A stretch of 64,000 bases of DNA from Phytopseudomonas straminea. GTDB lineage: Bacteria > Pseudomonadota > Gammaproteobacteria > Pseudomonadales > Pseudomonadaceae. Positions 18,095-27,960 of this stretch are shown in pieces. The position numbers and the translations under genes are program-made. Under the pieces are notes generated by a model. The model was not told where the DNA came from and ran no database searches. It saw only the letters and a program-made list of their open reading frames with translations. The stretch is from the NCBI RefSeq assembly GCF_900112645.1, contig NZ_FOMO01000006.1, positions 1 to 64,000 on the forward strand. Direction: 5' to 3'. How positions within the stretch are numbered: position 1 is the first letter of the stretch; each line of letters begins with the position of its first letter.

Positions 18095-18125
18095 TTGACC
18101 TTGCCCATATGGCAAGGTTGATCCT
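18095..18125 (+). promoter_or_regulatory. CueR-type promoter/operator of copA
   Basis: TTGACC (18095-18100), 19-base spacer, GATCCT (18120-18125). The spacer carries a perfect dyad ACCTTGCC (18098-18105) and GGCAAGGT (18111-18118). The copZ operator shares the left half-site exactly, so both genes should answer to the cueR product at 20544. Confidence 0.88.
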
Positions 18126-18157
18126 GTAGGCATCTGTCAGGCATCACGGAGGCCACC

Positions 18158-20539
18158 ATGTCCAGCTTCGATCTGCCGATTCGCGGCATGACCTGCGCCA
18201 GCTGTGCCGGCCGGGTCGAACGCGCCCTGCGCGGCGTGGCCCAGGTCAGCGACGCCAGCGTCAACCTGGCCAGCGAGCGGGCACGGGTACAAGCACCGGC
18301 AGAGCAACTGCCGGCGCTGGTGGCTGCGGTGGAAAAGGCTGGCTACGAAGTACCAGGACAGACACTGGATCTGGCCATCACCGGCATGACCTGCGCCAGC
18401 TGCGTAGGGCGCGTCGAGCGGGCACTGAGCAGGCAGCCCGGCGTGCTCTCGGCGAGCGTCAACCTGGCTACCGAACGAGCGCGACTGCAAGTGCTGCCGG
18501 GCACCGATACCCAGGCGTTGCTGAAGGCAGTGGATGCCGCGGGCTATTCGGCCAGTACGCAGGAAATGAACACCGACAAAGACGACAGCGCCGAGCGCCA
18601 GTTACGCAACGAACGCTGGCGGCTGGCACTGGCCCTGCTGCTGGCCGCGCCGCTGGTGCTACCCATGCTGCTCACGCCTCTTGGCGTGCACCTGATGCTG
18701 CCGGCCTGGGCGCAGTTCATGCTGGCCACGCCAGTGCAGTTCATCCTCGGAGCCCGGTTTTATCGCGCCGCCTGGCACGCGTTACGCAGCGGCGCCGGCA
18801 ATATGGATCAGCTGGTCGCCCTCGGCACCAGTGCCGGGTATGGCCTGAGCCTCTATCAATGGACGATCACCCCGCCCGGGCAGATGCCGCACCTGTACTT
18901 CGAAGCCTCGGCGGTGATCATCGCGCTGATCCTGCTCGGCAAATACCTGGAGAGCCGCGCCAAGCGCCAGACCACGGGTGCCATTCGCGCCCTGCAGGCG
19001 CTGCGCCCGGACGAGGCAACTCGCCTGCAAGGCGGTGTCGAACAGCGGATCGCGGTCAGTGCGCTGAGCATCGGCGACCAGATCGTAGTCCGGCCCGGCG
19101 AGCGCTTCGCAGTCGACGGCAAGGTGTTGGAAGGCCACAGCCACGCCGACGAGGCACTGATCAGCGGCGAAAGCCTGCCCCAAGCCAAGGCGCCGGGCGA
19201 TCAGGTGACCGCCGGCGCGATCAATGGCGAAGGCCGCCTGCTGATCGAGACCACCGCCCTCGGTGCGGAAACCGTGCTGGCGCGCATCATCCGCCTGGTC
19301 GAAGACGCCCAGGCCGCCAAGGCGCCGATCCAGAAACTGGTGGATCGGGTCAGCCGGGTATTCGTGCCGGTGGTCCTGCTGATCGCCCTACTCACCCTGA
19401 TCACCTGGCTGGCCATCGGGGCAGGCATCGAGCAGGCGCTGCTTAACGCCGTCGCCGTACTGGTGATCGCCTGCCCTTGCGCCCTGGGCCTGGCGACGCC
19501 CACGGCGATCATGGCAGGCACCGGCGTGGCGGCCCGCCACGGAATTCTGATCAAGGACGCCGAAGCCCTGGAAGTCGCCCATGGCGTGACCGTGGTGGCC
19601 TTCGACAAGACCGGCACCCTGACCTCCGGAACACCGCGGATCGCGCACCTGCACGCCGCCGGGATCGATGACCAACAAGCGCTGCGCTTGGCTGGCACGC
19701 TGCAACAAGGCAGTGAACACCCACTGGCCAAGGCCGTACTGCTGAGTTGCCAGGAGGCTGGCCTGGCACTGACCACGCTCGGCAACAGCCAGGCTCTGGC
19801 CGGCCGCGGCATTGCTGGAGAAATGGAAGGTCGCAAGCTGCTGCTCGGTAACCGCCGTCTACTGGAGGAAAGTGGCGCCGCCGAGCCAACTGAACTGGCA
19901 GAATCCGCACGGCGTTGGGAGGCAGAAGGACGCACGCTCTCATGGCTGGTCGAACAAGGCTACGCTCCACGGGTGCGGGCCTTGTTCGCCTTCGGCGATA
20001 CCCTCAAGGACGGTGCCCAGGACGCTATCGCCTCCCTCAAGGTCCGGCATATCGACAGCCACCTGATCAGCGGCGACAACACGGGCAGCGCCGGGGCGGT
20101 TGCCCGCCAGCTGGGTATCGAGTCGGTGCATGCTCAGGTGCTACCAGCGGACAAGGCGCGTATCGTCCGCGAGCTGAAGGCCAATGGCGTTGTGGCCATG
20201 GTCGGCGACGGCATCAACGATGCCCCGGCCCTGGCAGCGGCACACGTCGGCATCGCCATGGGCGGCGGCACCGACGTGGCCATGCAGGCAGCCGGCATCA
20301 CCCTGATGCGCGGCGACCCGCGCCTGGTACCTGCCGCCCTGGATATCGCCCGGCGCACCTATGCGAAGATCCGCCAGAATCTGTTCTGGGCATTCATCTA
20401 CAACCTGGTGGGTATTCCCCTGGCGGCTTTCGGGCTGCTCGACCCGATGCTCGCCGGCGCGGTCATGGCGTTGTCGAGCGTCAGCGTGGTGAGCAATGCC
20501 CTGCTCTTGAAAACCTGGCGCCCCCATTTCGAGGATTAA
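18158..20539 (+). CDS. copA: Copper-exporting P-type ATPase CopA
   Basis: 793 aa P1B-type ATPase. Two N-terminal HMA domains each carry GMTCASC (about residues 10 and 76). Then come the membrane region with the CPC copper site (ACPCALG), the phosphorylation motif DKTGT, the actuator ISGES, the HP motif SEHPLA and [10 protein letters not shown]. It pumps Cu(I) from cytoplasm to periplasm. A CueR-type promoter precedes it, and cueR follows after 4 bases on the same strand. Confidence 0.96.
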   Translation: MSSFDLPIRGMTCASCAGRVERALRGVAQVSDASVNLASERARVQAPAEQLPALVAAVEKAGYEVPGQTLDLAITGMTCASCVGRVERALSRQPGVLSASVNLATERARLQVLPGTDTQALLKAVDAAGYSASTQEMNTDKDDSAERQLRNERWRLALALLLAAPLVLPMLLTPLGVHLMLPAWAQFMLATPVQFILGARFYRAAWHALRSGAGNMDQLVALGTSAGYGLSLYQWTITPPGQMPHLYFEASAVIIALILLGKYLESRAKRQTTGAIRALQALRPDEATRLQGGVEQRIAVSALSIGDQIVVRPGERFAVDGKVLEGHSHADEALISGESLPQAKAPGDQVTAGAINGEGRLLIETTALGAETVLARIIRLVEDAQAAKAPIQKLVDRVSRVFVPVVLLIALLTLITWLAIGAGIEQALLNAVAVLVIACPCALGLATPTAIMAGTGVAARHGILIKDAEALEVAHGVTVVAFDKTGTLTSGTPRIAHLHAAGIDDQQALRLAGTLQQGSEHPLAKAVLLSCQEAGLALTTLGNSQALAGRGIAGEMEGRKLLLGNRRLLEESGAAEPTELAESARRWEAEGRTLSWLVEQGYAPRVRALFAFGDTLKDGAQDAIASLKVRHIDSHLISGDNTGSAGAVARQLGIESVHAQVLPADKARIVRELKANGVVAMVGDGINDAPALAAAHVGIAMGGGTDVAMQAAGITLMRGDPRLVPAALDIARRTYAKIRQNLFWAFIYNLVGIPLAAFGLLDPMLAGAVMALSSVSVVSNALLLKTWRPHFED

Positions 20540-20543
20540 CGCG

Positions 20544-20978
20544 ATGAATATCGGTCAGGCCGCCAAGCACACCGGGCTCAGCGCCAAGATGATCCGCTAC
20601 TACGAAGCCATCGGCCTGCTGCCCAGCGCCGGGCGCAGCGAGAGCGGCTATCGCCAGTACGGCGAGGATGACCTGCAGCGCCTGCGCTTCATCCGCCGCG
20701 CCCGTGACCTAGGCTTCTCGCTTGCCGAGTCCGGCAGGCTGCTGGCCCTGTGGCACGACCGCGAGCGGGCCAGCGCCGATGTGAAGGCTCTGGCGGTGGA
20801 ACATATCGAGGCACTCAACGGCAAGATCGCCGAACTCGAAGCGCTGCGTGACACCCTGCAAACCCTGGTCGATCACTGCCAGGGCGACAATCGCCCCGAC
20901 TGCCCGATCCTCGAAGACCTGCAGGCAGGCAGCAGCTGCTGTCAGCCTGCTGCTGCGGCGCCCAGCGCCAGACGCTGA
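20544..20978 (+). CDS. cueR: CueR, Cu(I)-responsive MerR-family activator
   Basis: 144 aa. MerR DNA-binding domain (MNIGQAAKHTGLSAKMIRYYEAIGLLPSA), dimerisation helix, and the metal-binding loop HCQGDNRPDCPILEDL with the two cysteines spaced as in CueR; an extra CC pair lies near the C-terminus. It activates copA and copZ from 19-base-spacer promoters. It is probably co-transcribed with copA. The 3' end overlaps the convergent HAD gene by 37 bases. Confidence 0.92.
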   Translation: MNIGQAAKHTGLSAKMIRYYEAIGLLPSAGRSESGYRQYGEDDLQRLRFIRRARDLGFSLAESGRLLALWHDRERASADVKALAVEHIEALNGKIAELEALRDTLQTLVDHCQGDNRPDCPILEDLQAGSSCCQPAAAAPSARR

Positions 20979-21550
20979 AGCGCCGCGCAATCGGCGACGA
21001 AATGATCGGTCAGCTCCGGCCAGGGATTGCTCGGCAGGTTGACCAGCACAGTAGCAGTGCCGGCGGCACGGCCGCTGGCCAGGTCATGGCGGTGATCGCC
21101 GACCATCACCATGTCCTGGGGGGTGACCTGCCAGCGGTCGGCCAGGTGCAGCAGGCCGCCTGGGTCGGGCTTGGGCGGCGCCTCATCCCGGCCGAGGATG
21201 TCGGCCGGCGTGAAGCAGTCGTCCACGCCGATGGCCTGCAAGGTCAGCAGTGCCAGCTCACGGGCGTTACGGGTGAGAATGCCCAGGCGCAGGCCGCGGG
21301 CATGCAGGCCACGCACCAGGGCTACCGCGCCAGCAGCCGGGCGTGAGGCGATGGCCAGTTCACGTTCGTGCTCCAGCAACCAGGCGTGCTTGGCCTTCGA
21401 CACCTCAAGCGGCAAGGCGGCCAGGTGATGGAGGATGTCGTCTTCGGGCGGGATGTCCAGCGCCACGCGGATGGCGGCGAAATCGTGCACGGCAATGGTC
21501 AGGGTGCCGTCCATGTCGAACACCCAATGGGTATAGCGCTGCAGGCTCAT
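20942..21550 (-). CDS. HAD-family hydrolase (phosphoglycolate-phosphatase-like)
   Basis: 202 aa. Motif I DMDGTL with the nucleophile aspartate, motif II threonine in LGILTRNA, lysine in PPKPDPGG, and motif IV GDHRHDLASGRAAG are all present, with a helical cap between motifs I and II. The family dephosphorylates small phosphorylated metabolites; the exact substrate is unknown. Confidence 0.85.
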   Translation of the reverse strand: MSLQRYTHWVFDMDGTLTIAVHDFAAIRVALDIPPEDDILHHLAALPLEVSKAKHAWLLEHERELAIASRPAAGAVALVRGLHARGLRLGILTRNARELALLTLQAIGVDDCFTPADILGRDEAPPKPDPGGLLHLADRWQVTPQDMVMVGDHRHDLASGRAAGTATVLVNLPSNPWPELTDHFVADCAALQRLALGAAAAG

Positions 21551-21620
21551 CGCCCCTCCGGCAAGCGTGGAATCGAGGCCGCAGCATACCTGCTCGCTAG
21601 CGGTTGATCACACCTACACC

Positions 21621-22490
21621 TCAGCGCCAGTCTTCACGCAGGCGGATCAAACCTTCCTGGGCGACCGAGGCGACCAGCTGGCCCTGGCGGTTGAATACGC
21701 TGCCACGCGAGAAGCCGCGGGCGTTGCCGGCCCAGGGGCTGTCCATGGCGTAGAGCAGCCAATCATCCATGCGCAGGTTGCCATGGAACCAGATGGAGTG
21801 GTCGAGGCTGGCCACCTGCATGAACTTCTGCCACACCGAAACGCCGTGGGGCAGCATCGAGGTGGTCAGCAGGTTGAAGTCCGAGGCGTAGCCCAGCAGG
21901 TACTTATGGATGGCCGGAATGTCCGGCAGCTCGCCGTCGGCGCGGAACCACACGTACTTAACCGGTTCGCTGACCTGGGGGGCGAACGGGTTGTCGACGG
22001 TGACCGGGCGGATCTCGATGGGCTTGTCGAACAGCACGCGCTCGCGCACCCGCGGCGGCAGCATGTCGGCGACCTGGCTGGCCAGTTCGGTCTCCGAGCG
22101 CAGGCCCTCAGGCCCTGGCACGTCGGGCATCTGCGCCTGGTGGTGGAAGCCGTCTTCCTGGTACTGGAACGAGGCGCTGCAGGTGAAGATCGCCTTGCCC
22201 TTCTGCACCGCCGTTACCCGGCGCGTGCTGAAGCTGCCACCGTCACGCACACGGTCGACCTGGTAGACAACCGGCAGCGTGGCATCGCCCGGGCGCAGAA
22301 AGTAGCCGTGCAGCGAATGCACATGGCGGTCGGCCTCGACCGTCTGGGTGGCCGCCGACACGCACTGGCCAAGTACCTGACCACCGAAGAGCTGGCGAAA
22401 GCCCAGATCCTGGCTCACGCCGCGGAACAGGTTTTCCTCGATGGCTTCCAGGCTCAGCAGTGCCACCAACTCATTCAGGACTTGACTCAT
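21621..22490 (-). CDS. tesB: Acyl-CoA thioesterase II
   Basis: 289 aa, a tandem hot-dog fold of TesB length. Typical segments are LFRGVSQDLGFRQLFGGQVLGQ, HSLHGYFLRPGD and LDHSIWFHG, which holds the catalytic aspartate. It hydrolyses medium- and long-chain acyl-CoA to free acids in the cytoplasm. It is a single gene with no clear operon partner. Confidence 0.93.
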   Translation of the reverse strand: MSQVLNELVALLSLEAIEENLFRGVSQDLGFRQLFGGQVLGQCVSAATQTVEADRHVHSLHGYFLRPGDATLPVVYQVDRVRDGGSFSTRRVTAVQKGKAIFTCSASFQYQEDGFHHQAQMPDVPGPEGLRSETELASQVADMLPPRVRERVLFDKPIEIRPVTVDNPFAPQVSEPVKYVWFRADGELPDIPAIHKYLLGYASDFNLLTTSMLPHGVSVWQKFMQVASLDHSIWFHGNLRMDDWLLYAMDSPWAGNARGFSRGSVFNRQGQLVASVAQEGLIRLREDWR

Positions 22491-22611
22491 AAGCGATCTC
22501 CACGGGCCCTATCCAGGGCAATGCTGCGACACGCGCGGGCTGCGCGGATGCTGAATGGTAATGCCTTTGCCGCCGCTCAGGAATCGCGCCGTGGTGTCAT
22601 GGACGACAGGC

Positions 22612-23178
22612 TCAGCTCCGCTTCGGCCATTCGCTGCGGGGCATTTCATACAGCACGTGGCGGCGCAGCGGGTGCCCGGGCGCCAGCGACGGGTGCTCGA
22701 ATTCGCCGGCGGCCTGCATGCCGAGCCCCTGCATCACCCGCTGCGATGGCGTGTTGGAAAGCGTGGTGAATGCCACCACGCGATCAACCGCCAGCTGCGT
22801 GAAGGCAAAATCCAGCGAGGCCCGTGCCGCTTCCTGGGCCAGGCCCTGGCCCCAGAATGCTGGCGATAGGCGCCAGCCAATCTCCACCGCCGGCGTGAAA
22901 CTCGCCTCGAAGCCGACATGGGCCAATCCGGTCATCCCGACGAAGCGCTCGTCCTCGCGGCTCCACAGCGACCAGAAGGTAAAGCCATGCTCCGCGAAGT
23001 GCTGCTGCAAACGAATGAGCAGCGCCTGGCTCTGCTCGCGGTTCAAGGTCGCCGGGAAATGGCGCATCACCGCCGGGTCCACGCACAGCGTCGCCAGCTC
23101 GTCCAGGTCCTCGTCACGCCAGGCGCGCATCAGCAGGCGCGGCGTCTGCAGCTCGGTCCCTTCCACTTCGCTTCTCAT
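22612..23178 (-). CDS. GNAT-family N-acetyltransferase (RimJ/RimL type)
   Basis: 188 aa. The opening LQTPRLLMRAWRDEDLDEL and the acetyl-CoA loop EIGWRLSPAFWGQGLAQEAARA are those of the RimJ/RimL-like acetyltransferases. These modify protein N-termini or small amines; the substrate cannot be told. Confidence 0.85.
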   Translation of the reverse strand: MRSEVEGTELQTPRLLMRAWRDEDLDELATLCVDPAVMRHFPATLNREQSQALLIRLQQHFAEHGFTFWSLWSREDERFVGMTGLAHVGFEASFTPAVEIGWRLSPAFWGQGLAQEAARASLDFAFTQLAVDRVVAFTTLSNTPSQRVMQGLGMQAAGEFEHPSLAPGHPLRRHVLYEMPRSEWPKRS

Positions 23179-23215
23179 GCATACTGCCTCAGGTTCACCC
23201 GATGACCGCCATTGT

Positions 23216-24136
23216 ATGCCCCTGCCGCTGATCTACCACGACGACTACAGCCCGCCGTTCCCCGACGGCCATCGCTTCCCGATGGAGAAATTCCGCCTGC
23301 TGCGCGATTACCTGGTGGCCAGCGGCCTGACTCGAGATGAAGAACTGCTGCGCCCGGAAATCTGCCCGGCCGATATCCTCGCCCTCTGCCACTGCCCCGC
23401 CTATATAGAGCGCTACCTGAGCGGCGAGCTGAGCCACGAAGACCAGCGCCGCCTCGGCCTGCCCTGGAGCCCGGAACTGGCGCGGCGCACCGTGCGGGCC
23501 GTCGGCGGCTCGCTGCTGGCCACCGAGCAGGCCCTGCAGCACGGCCTGGCCTGCCACCTGGCCGGCGGCACCCACCACGCCCACTACGATTACCCGGCGG
23601 GCTTCTGCATCTTCAACGACCTGGCGGTGATCGCCCGCTACCTGCTGGAAAGCGGCAAGGCCGGGCGCGTGCTGATCTTCGACTGCGACGTGCACCAGGG
23701 CGACGGCACCGCGCGCCTGCTCGAGCACGAGCCCGACGCGATCACCGTGTCCCTGCACTGCGAGCAGAACTACCCGGCGCGCAAGGCCAGCAGCGACTGG
23801 GACATCCCGCTGCCGCGCGGCATGAGCGACGCCGATTACCTCAAGGTGATCGACGACACCCTGGCTTATCTGCTGGCCCTGTACCAGCCGGACATCGTGC
23901 TCTACGACGCCGGCGTCGATGTGCACAAGGACGACGCACTAGGCTACCTGCAACTCACCGACGCCGGCGTCGCCGCCCGCGACGAGGCCGTGCTCAACCA
24001 CTGCCTGGGCCGCGACATTCCCGTGGCCTGCGTGATCGGCGGCGGCTACAGCAAGGACCGCCACGCCCTCGCCCGCCGCCACGGCATCCTCCACCACAGC
24101 GCCGCGCGGGTATGGCAGCAGCGAGGGCTCGGGTAG
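23216..24136 (+). CDS. Histone-deacetylase-family amidohydrolase
   Basis: 306 aa. The zinc-site residues and surrounding motifs are intact: GGTHHAHYDYPAGFCIFNDLAV, FDCDVHQGDGTA (Asp/His ligands) and YDAGVDVHKDDALG. Bacterial relatives deacetylate small acetylated amines or acetyl-lysine. The frame is open far upstream, but MPLPLIYHDDYSPPF is the family N-terminus, so the start is placed at 23216. Confidence 0.87.
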   Translation: MPLPLIYHDDYSPPFPDGHRFPMEKFRLLRDYLVASGLTRDEELLRPEICPADILALCHCPAYIERYLSGELSHEDQRRLGLPWSPELARRTVRAVGGSLLATEQALQHGLACHLAGGTHHAHYDYPAGFCIFNDLAVIARYLLESGKAGRVLIFDCDVHQGDGTARLLEHEPDAITVSLHCEQNYPARKASSDWDIPLPRGMSDADYLKVIDDTLAYLLALYQPDIVLYDAGVDVHKDDALGYLQLTDAGVAARDEAVLNHCLGRDIPVACVIGGGYSKDRHALARRHGILHHSAARVWQQRGLG

Positions 24137-24252
24137 CACCGCTGCGAGCAGACCTTCCCTCAACAAACATGTGCTCGCAGAATAATGGCTGACTGCTAGC
24201 AGTCACCTCTGCCCGCTGCTAGAGTCGCCGCCTCACACACAAGGATGTTTCC

Positions 24253-24753
24253 ATGCAAGCCAATGCCTACCAGGCGCCCAGCGCCAACCTCGAAGTAGAA
24301 AGCGTGTACTGCCGTCAATGCGGCTCGCGCATTACAGCTACCGCGCAGACCTGTTCGAACTGCAATGCCAACCAGAATCTCAACCCTCGCAGCAAAATCA
24401 CCGCGGGCCTGCTCGCGCTGTTCCTCGGCGGTCTAGGCTTCCATCGTTTCTATCTGGGCCAGTGGTGGGGACTGTTCTATCTGCTGTTCTGGGGCACTGG
24501 CATTCCAAGCCTGATTTCGCTGATTGAGGCCATCGTGTTCTTCTGCACCAGTGAGCAGAAATGGAATGCCAAATATGGCCGGACCAAAGGCAGTGCCTGG
24601 TTGATCGGCCTGGCCGGTGGCTTTGCCATGCTGGTAATGATCGGTTTTCTCGCTGCCACCGCGATCCCCGCATACCAGCAATATGTAGAGAGGGCCAAAG
24701 CCGCCCAGGCCAGCATGCAACAGCAGACCGAGTCGCAAGCGCGTCAGCAGTAG
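24253..24753 (+). CDS. TM2-domain membrane protein with zinc ribbon
   Basis: 166 aa. Residues about 18-40 form a zinc ribbon (YCRQCGSRI...QTCSNCNANQ). A TM2 domain follows (KITAGLLALFLGGLGFHRFYLGQWWGL, two helices), then a third hydrophobic segment GFLAATAIPAYQQYVERAKAAQA, which resembles the start of a type IV pilin helix. The C-terminus is Gln/Ala-rich. The function of TM2 proteins in bacteria is unknown. Confidence 0.82.
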   Translation: MQANAYQAPSANLEVESVYCRQCGSRITATAQTCSNCNANQNLNPRSKITAGLLALFLGGLGFHRFYLGQWWGLFYLLFWGTGIPSLISLIEAIVFFCTSEQKWNAKYGRTKGSAWLIGLAGGFAMLVMIGFLAATAIPAYQQYVERAKAAQASMQQQTESQARQQ

Positions 24754-24843
24754 TAAGCAGTACGGGCGCCGCTCTGTGCGGCGCTCATGCCCGATGGCGA
24801 AGCCTGCGTTAGAATGCGCGCCAGCCCAACTTCGCCAAGCCTT

Positions 24844-26076
24844 ATGACCCAGAACTCCCTGTCCGTCGCCATCATCGGCGGCGGCCCTGCCGGCCTGATG
24901 GCCGCCGAAACCCTGGCACTCGCTGGCGTGCGGGTCGGCCTCTACGACGCCATGCCCTCGGTAGGCCGCAAGTTTCTGCTCGCTGGCGTCGGCGGCATGA
25001 ACATCACCCACTCCGAAGCCTATCCAGCCTTCGTCGGCCGCTACGGCGAGCGCGAGCGGGAAATCCACGCCCTGCTGCAAGGCTTCGATGCCGATGCACT
25101 GCGCGAATGGATCCATGGCCTGGGCATCGACACCTTCGTCGGCACCTCGGGCCGCGTATTTCCTACCGACATGAAGGCCGCGCCTCTGCTGCGCGCCTGG
25201 CTCAAGCGCCTGCGCGAGGCCGGTGTGCAGTTGCACACCCGGCACCGCTGGCTGGGCTGGAATGCCGACGGCAGCCTGCGTGTGGAGGGCCCCGAAGGTG
25301 AAAAGCAGCACCGCGCCGATGCGGTGCTGCTGGCCCTGGGCGGTGGCAGCTGGCCGCGGCTCGGTTCGGACGGCAGCTGGGTGGCACGTTTGCAACAGGC
25401 TGGCGTGCCCGTCGTGCCGCTACAACCAAGCAACTGCGGGTTCGACGTGGCGGCCTGGAGCCCGCTGCTGCGCGAAAAGTTCGCCGGTGCGCCGCTGAAG
25501 AACGTGGCGCTGGGTTTGCCAGACGAAGCGCCGCGCCCAGGCGAATTCGTGCTGACCGCCACTGGCATCGAAGGCAGCCTGGTGTATGCGTTGTCCGCTG
25601 GCATTCGCCAGCGCATCACTCGCGACGGCAGCTGTAGCGTCTACCTCGACCTGCTGCCACAGCGCAGCGAAGCGGCCCTTGGCAACGCCCTGAGCAAACC
25701 CCGCGGCTCGAACTCTATGGCCAAGCACCTGCATCGCCAGGCTGGCCTGGATGGCGTGAAGGCGGCGCTGCTGCGCGAGGTGACGCCCGCTGAGCTTTTC
25801 AACGATCCCCAGCGCCTGGCCGCAGCCATCAAGGCGCTGCCGATCACCCTGCGCCAGGCGCGCCCGATCGAAGAAGCGATCAGCAGCGCCGGCGGTGTAC
25901 CTTTCGAAGCCCTCGACGACAATCTGATGCTGACGCAACTGCCCGGCACCTTCTGCGCCGGTGAAATGCTCGACTGGGAAGCACCCACCGGTGGCTACCT
26001 GCTCACCGCCTGCTTCGCCAGCGGCCGCGTGGCCGGCCAGGGCATGCTGCGCTGGCTCAAGGCCCGCGCTCGATAA
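24844..26076 (+). CDS. NAD(P)/FAD-dependent oxidoreductase, HI0933-type flavoprotein
   Basis: 410 aa. The N-terminal dinucleotide loop is VAIIGGGPAGLMAAE; the family-specific GRKFLLAGVGGMNITHSE and the C-terminal EMLDWEAPTGGYLLTACFASGRVAG place it in the HI0933/YhiN-like group. These flavoproteins have no settled reaction. Start at MTQNSLSV; 19 upstream codons in frame lack support. Confidence 0.87.
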   Translation: MTQNSLSVAIIGGGPAGLMAAETLALAGVRVGLYDAMPSVGRKFLLAGVGGMNITHSEAYPAFVGRYGEREREIHALLQGFDADALREWIHGLGIDTFVGTSGRVFPTDMKAAPLLRAWLKRLREAGVQLHTRHRWLGWNADGSLRVEGPEGEKQHRADAVLLALGGGSWPRLGSDGSWVARLQQAGVPVVPLQPSNCGFDVAAWSPLLREKFAGAPLKNVALGLPDEAPRPGEFVLTATGIEGSLVYALSAGIRQRITRDGSCSVYLDLLPQRSEAALGNALSKPRGSNSMAKHLHRQAGLDGVKAALLREVTPAELFNDPQRLAAAIKALPITLRQARPIEEAISSAGGVPFEALDDNLMLTQLPGTFCAGEMLDWEAPTGGYLLTACFASGRVAGQGMLRWLKARAR

Positions 26077-26096
26077 TCCAGGGAAGAGGAAAATCC

Positions 26097-26459
26097 ATGC
26101 TCACGAGCCTGCAACTCAAAACCTTCGTTCCGGCCAGGGACTACCCCCTCAGCCAGGCCTTCTACACCGCCCTGGGCTTCAAGGCGGCGTGGCAAACGGA
26201 CGAGATGAGCTACTTCAGCCACGGCGAGCACTGCGCCTTTCTGCTGCAGAACTTCTACGTGAAGGAGCAGGCGGAGAATTTCGTCATGCACCTGATGGTC
26301 GATGACGTGCAGGCCTGGTGGGGCCATGTGCAAGGGGAGAACATCGGCGAGCGCTTCGGCGTGCGCACCTTCGCCCCAGAGGATCAGCCCTGGGGCATTC
26401 GCGAATTTATCGTCTTCGACCCCAGCGGCGTGCTGTGGAAGATCGGCCAGGAAATCTGA
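26097..26459 (+). CDS. VOC-superfamily (glyoxalase-like) protein
   Basis: 120 aa, one vicinal-oxygen-chelate domain of two beta-alpha-beta-beta-beta units (FVPARDYPLSQAFYTALGFKAAW ... EFIVFDPSGVLWKIGQ). The C-terminal ending IVFDPSGVLWKI is typical. Members include glyoxalases and antibiotic-binding proteins; the substrate here is unknown. It follows the flavoprotein after 20 bases, probably in the same message. Confidence 0.82.
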   Translation: MLTSLQLKTFVPARDYPLSQAFYTALGFKAAWQTDEMSYFSHGEHCAFLLQNFYVKEQAENFVMHLMVDDVQAWWGHVQGENIGERFGVRTFAPEDQPWGIREFIVFDPSGVLWKIGQEI

Positions 26460-26483
26460 GCCCGGCCGCTTCCGTCGCCATTG

Positions 26484-27812
26484 CTAACGCTTCCCCTTCG
26501 GCTTACCACCGAAACTCGGCACCTTGCGGATAGCCTTGACCGGCGGTTCGGCCGGCTCGTCGCTTTCCATCCAGCGGCCCAGACCACCGGCTTTACCGCC
26601 GCCCACCACCTTGGGCTTTTTCGGTTTCTTGGGCTTTTTCACCACCAGGCCACCAGCGACCGTCTGCGGCACGCGGTGGTCGGGGATGAAGTCCGGTTCG
26701 TCGACGCGCTGCAGGATCTGCTGGATCAGCGCCTCGATGGCCGACAGCAGTTGCACCTCGTCGGCGCAGACCAGCGATACCGCCTGGCCAGTGGCGCCCG
26801 CACGGCCAGTGCGGCCGATGCGGTGCACGTAGTCTTCGGCGACGATGGGCAGGTCGAAGTTGACCACCAGCGGCAGGTCGTCGATATCCAGGCCACGGGC
26901 GGCCACGTCGGTGGCCACCAGCACGTCGACTTCGCCAGCCTTGAAGCGCTGAAGGGCACGCAGGCGCGTCGGCTGCGGCTTGTCACCGTGGATCGAGTCG
27001 GCTCGGATACCTTCGGCCAGCAGCGCCTGCTCGAGCTCGTCGACGCCCTTGCGGGTCTTGGCGAACACCAGCACTTGCGACCATTTCTTGCTGCGATACA
27101 GGTGCAGGAACAGCTCGGCCTTGCGCTTCTTGTCCACCGGAATCAGCCACTGCTTGACCGACTTGGCGGCGGCGTTGCGCGGGCTGACTTCGATGCTCAG
27201 CGGCTCGCGCAGCATGTCCTTGGCCAAACCGCGGATGGCGTCGGAAAAGGTCGCGGAGAACAGCAGGGTCTGGCGTTTCTTCGGCAGGGCGGCGAACAGA
27301 TCATCCAGCTCGCGGGCAAAGCCCAGGTCGAGCATGCGGTCGGCTTCGTCGAGCACCAGCACCTGCAGCTGGGAAAACTTCACCGCGTTCTGACGGTACA
27401 GGTCGAGCAAACGGCCCGGCGTGGCGACCAGCACATCAAGGCCCTTGCGCAGCTTCATCATCTGCGGGTTGATGCTGACCCCGCCGTACACCGCATAACT
27501 GCGCAGGGGCAGGAACTGCGAGTAGGTCTGCACGCTCTGCTGCACCTGCTCGGCCAGCTCGCGGGTCGGCACCAGCACCAGGGCGCGCACCGAATTGCTG
27601 GCAACCACTGGGCCTTCCATCATCAGGCGCTGCAGGATCGGCAACGTGAAGGCGGCGGTCTTGCCAGTGCCGGTCTGCGCCGCCGCCATGATATCGCGGC
27701 CCTTGATGATCGGGCCGATGGCCTGGGCCTGAACGGGCGTCGGGGTCTTGTAGTCGAGGCCGTCGAGACAGCGCAGCAGGGGTTCGATCAGGCCGAGGGA
27801 AGCGAAGGTCAT
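26484..27812 (-). CDS. rhlE: DEAD-box RNA helicase, RhlE type
   Basis: 442 aa. Q motif, motif I AQTGTGKT, Ia PTRELAEQ, DEAD in VLDEADRMLD, SAT, and the C-terminal ARGLDIDDLP and HRIGRTGRAG are all present, followed by a basic Lys/Pro/Gly-rich tail that binds RNA. It unwinds structured RNA in ribosome assembly or decay. I prefer the ATG of MTFASLGL at 27812 to the GTG three codons earlier. The gene is convergent with the VOC gene. Confidence 0.93.
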   Translation of the reverse strand: MTFASLGLIEPLLRCLDGLDYKTPTPVQAQAIGPIIKGRDIMAAAQTGTGKTAAFTLPILQRLMMEGPVVASNSVRALVLVPTRELAEQVQQSVQTYSQFLPLRSYAVYGGVSINPQMMKLRKGLDVLVATPGRLLDLYRQNAVKFSQLQVLVLDEADRMLDLGFARELDDLFAALPKKRQTLLFSATFSDAIRGLAKDMLREPLSIEVSPRNAAAKSVKQWLIPVDKKRKAELFLHLYRSKKWSQVLVFAKTRKGVDELEQALLAEGIRADSIHGDKPQPTRLRALQRFKAGEVDVLVATDVAARGLDIDDLPLVVNFDLPIVAEDYVHRIGRTGRAGATGQAVSLVCADEVQLLSAIEALIQQILQRVDEPDFIPDHRVPQTVAGGLVVKKPKKPKKPKVVGGGKAGGLGRWMESDEPAEPPVKAIRKVPSFGGKPKGKR

Positions 27813-27960
27813 GGCGGGCACATGGTGAGCTAAGGAAATGGCGCGCAGTTTAGCGCGTCCGGGTGGCTATCGCTCGGCCGTTGCCACCCGAGGGACGTAG
27901 CCTTCGAGCGCAGCGACACCCGGCAAAGAAAAACCTGGGTATCGCTGCGCTCACCCCAGG

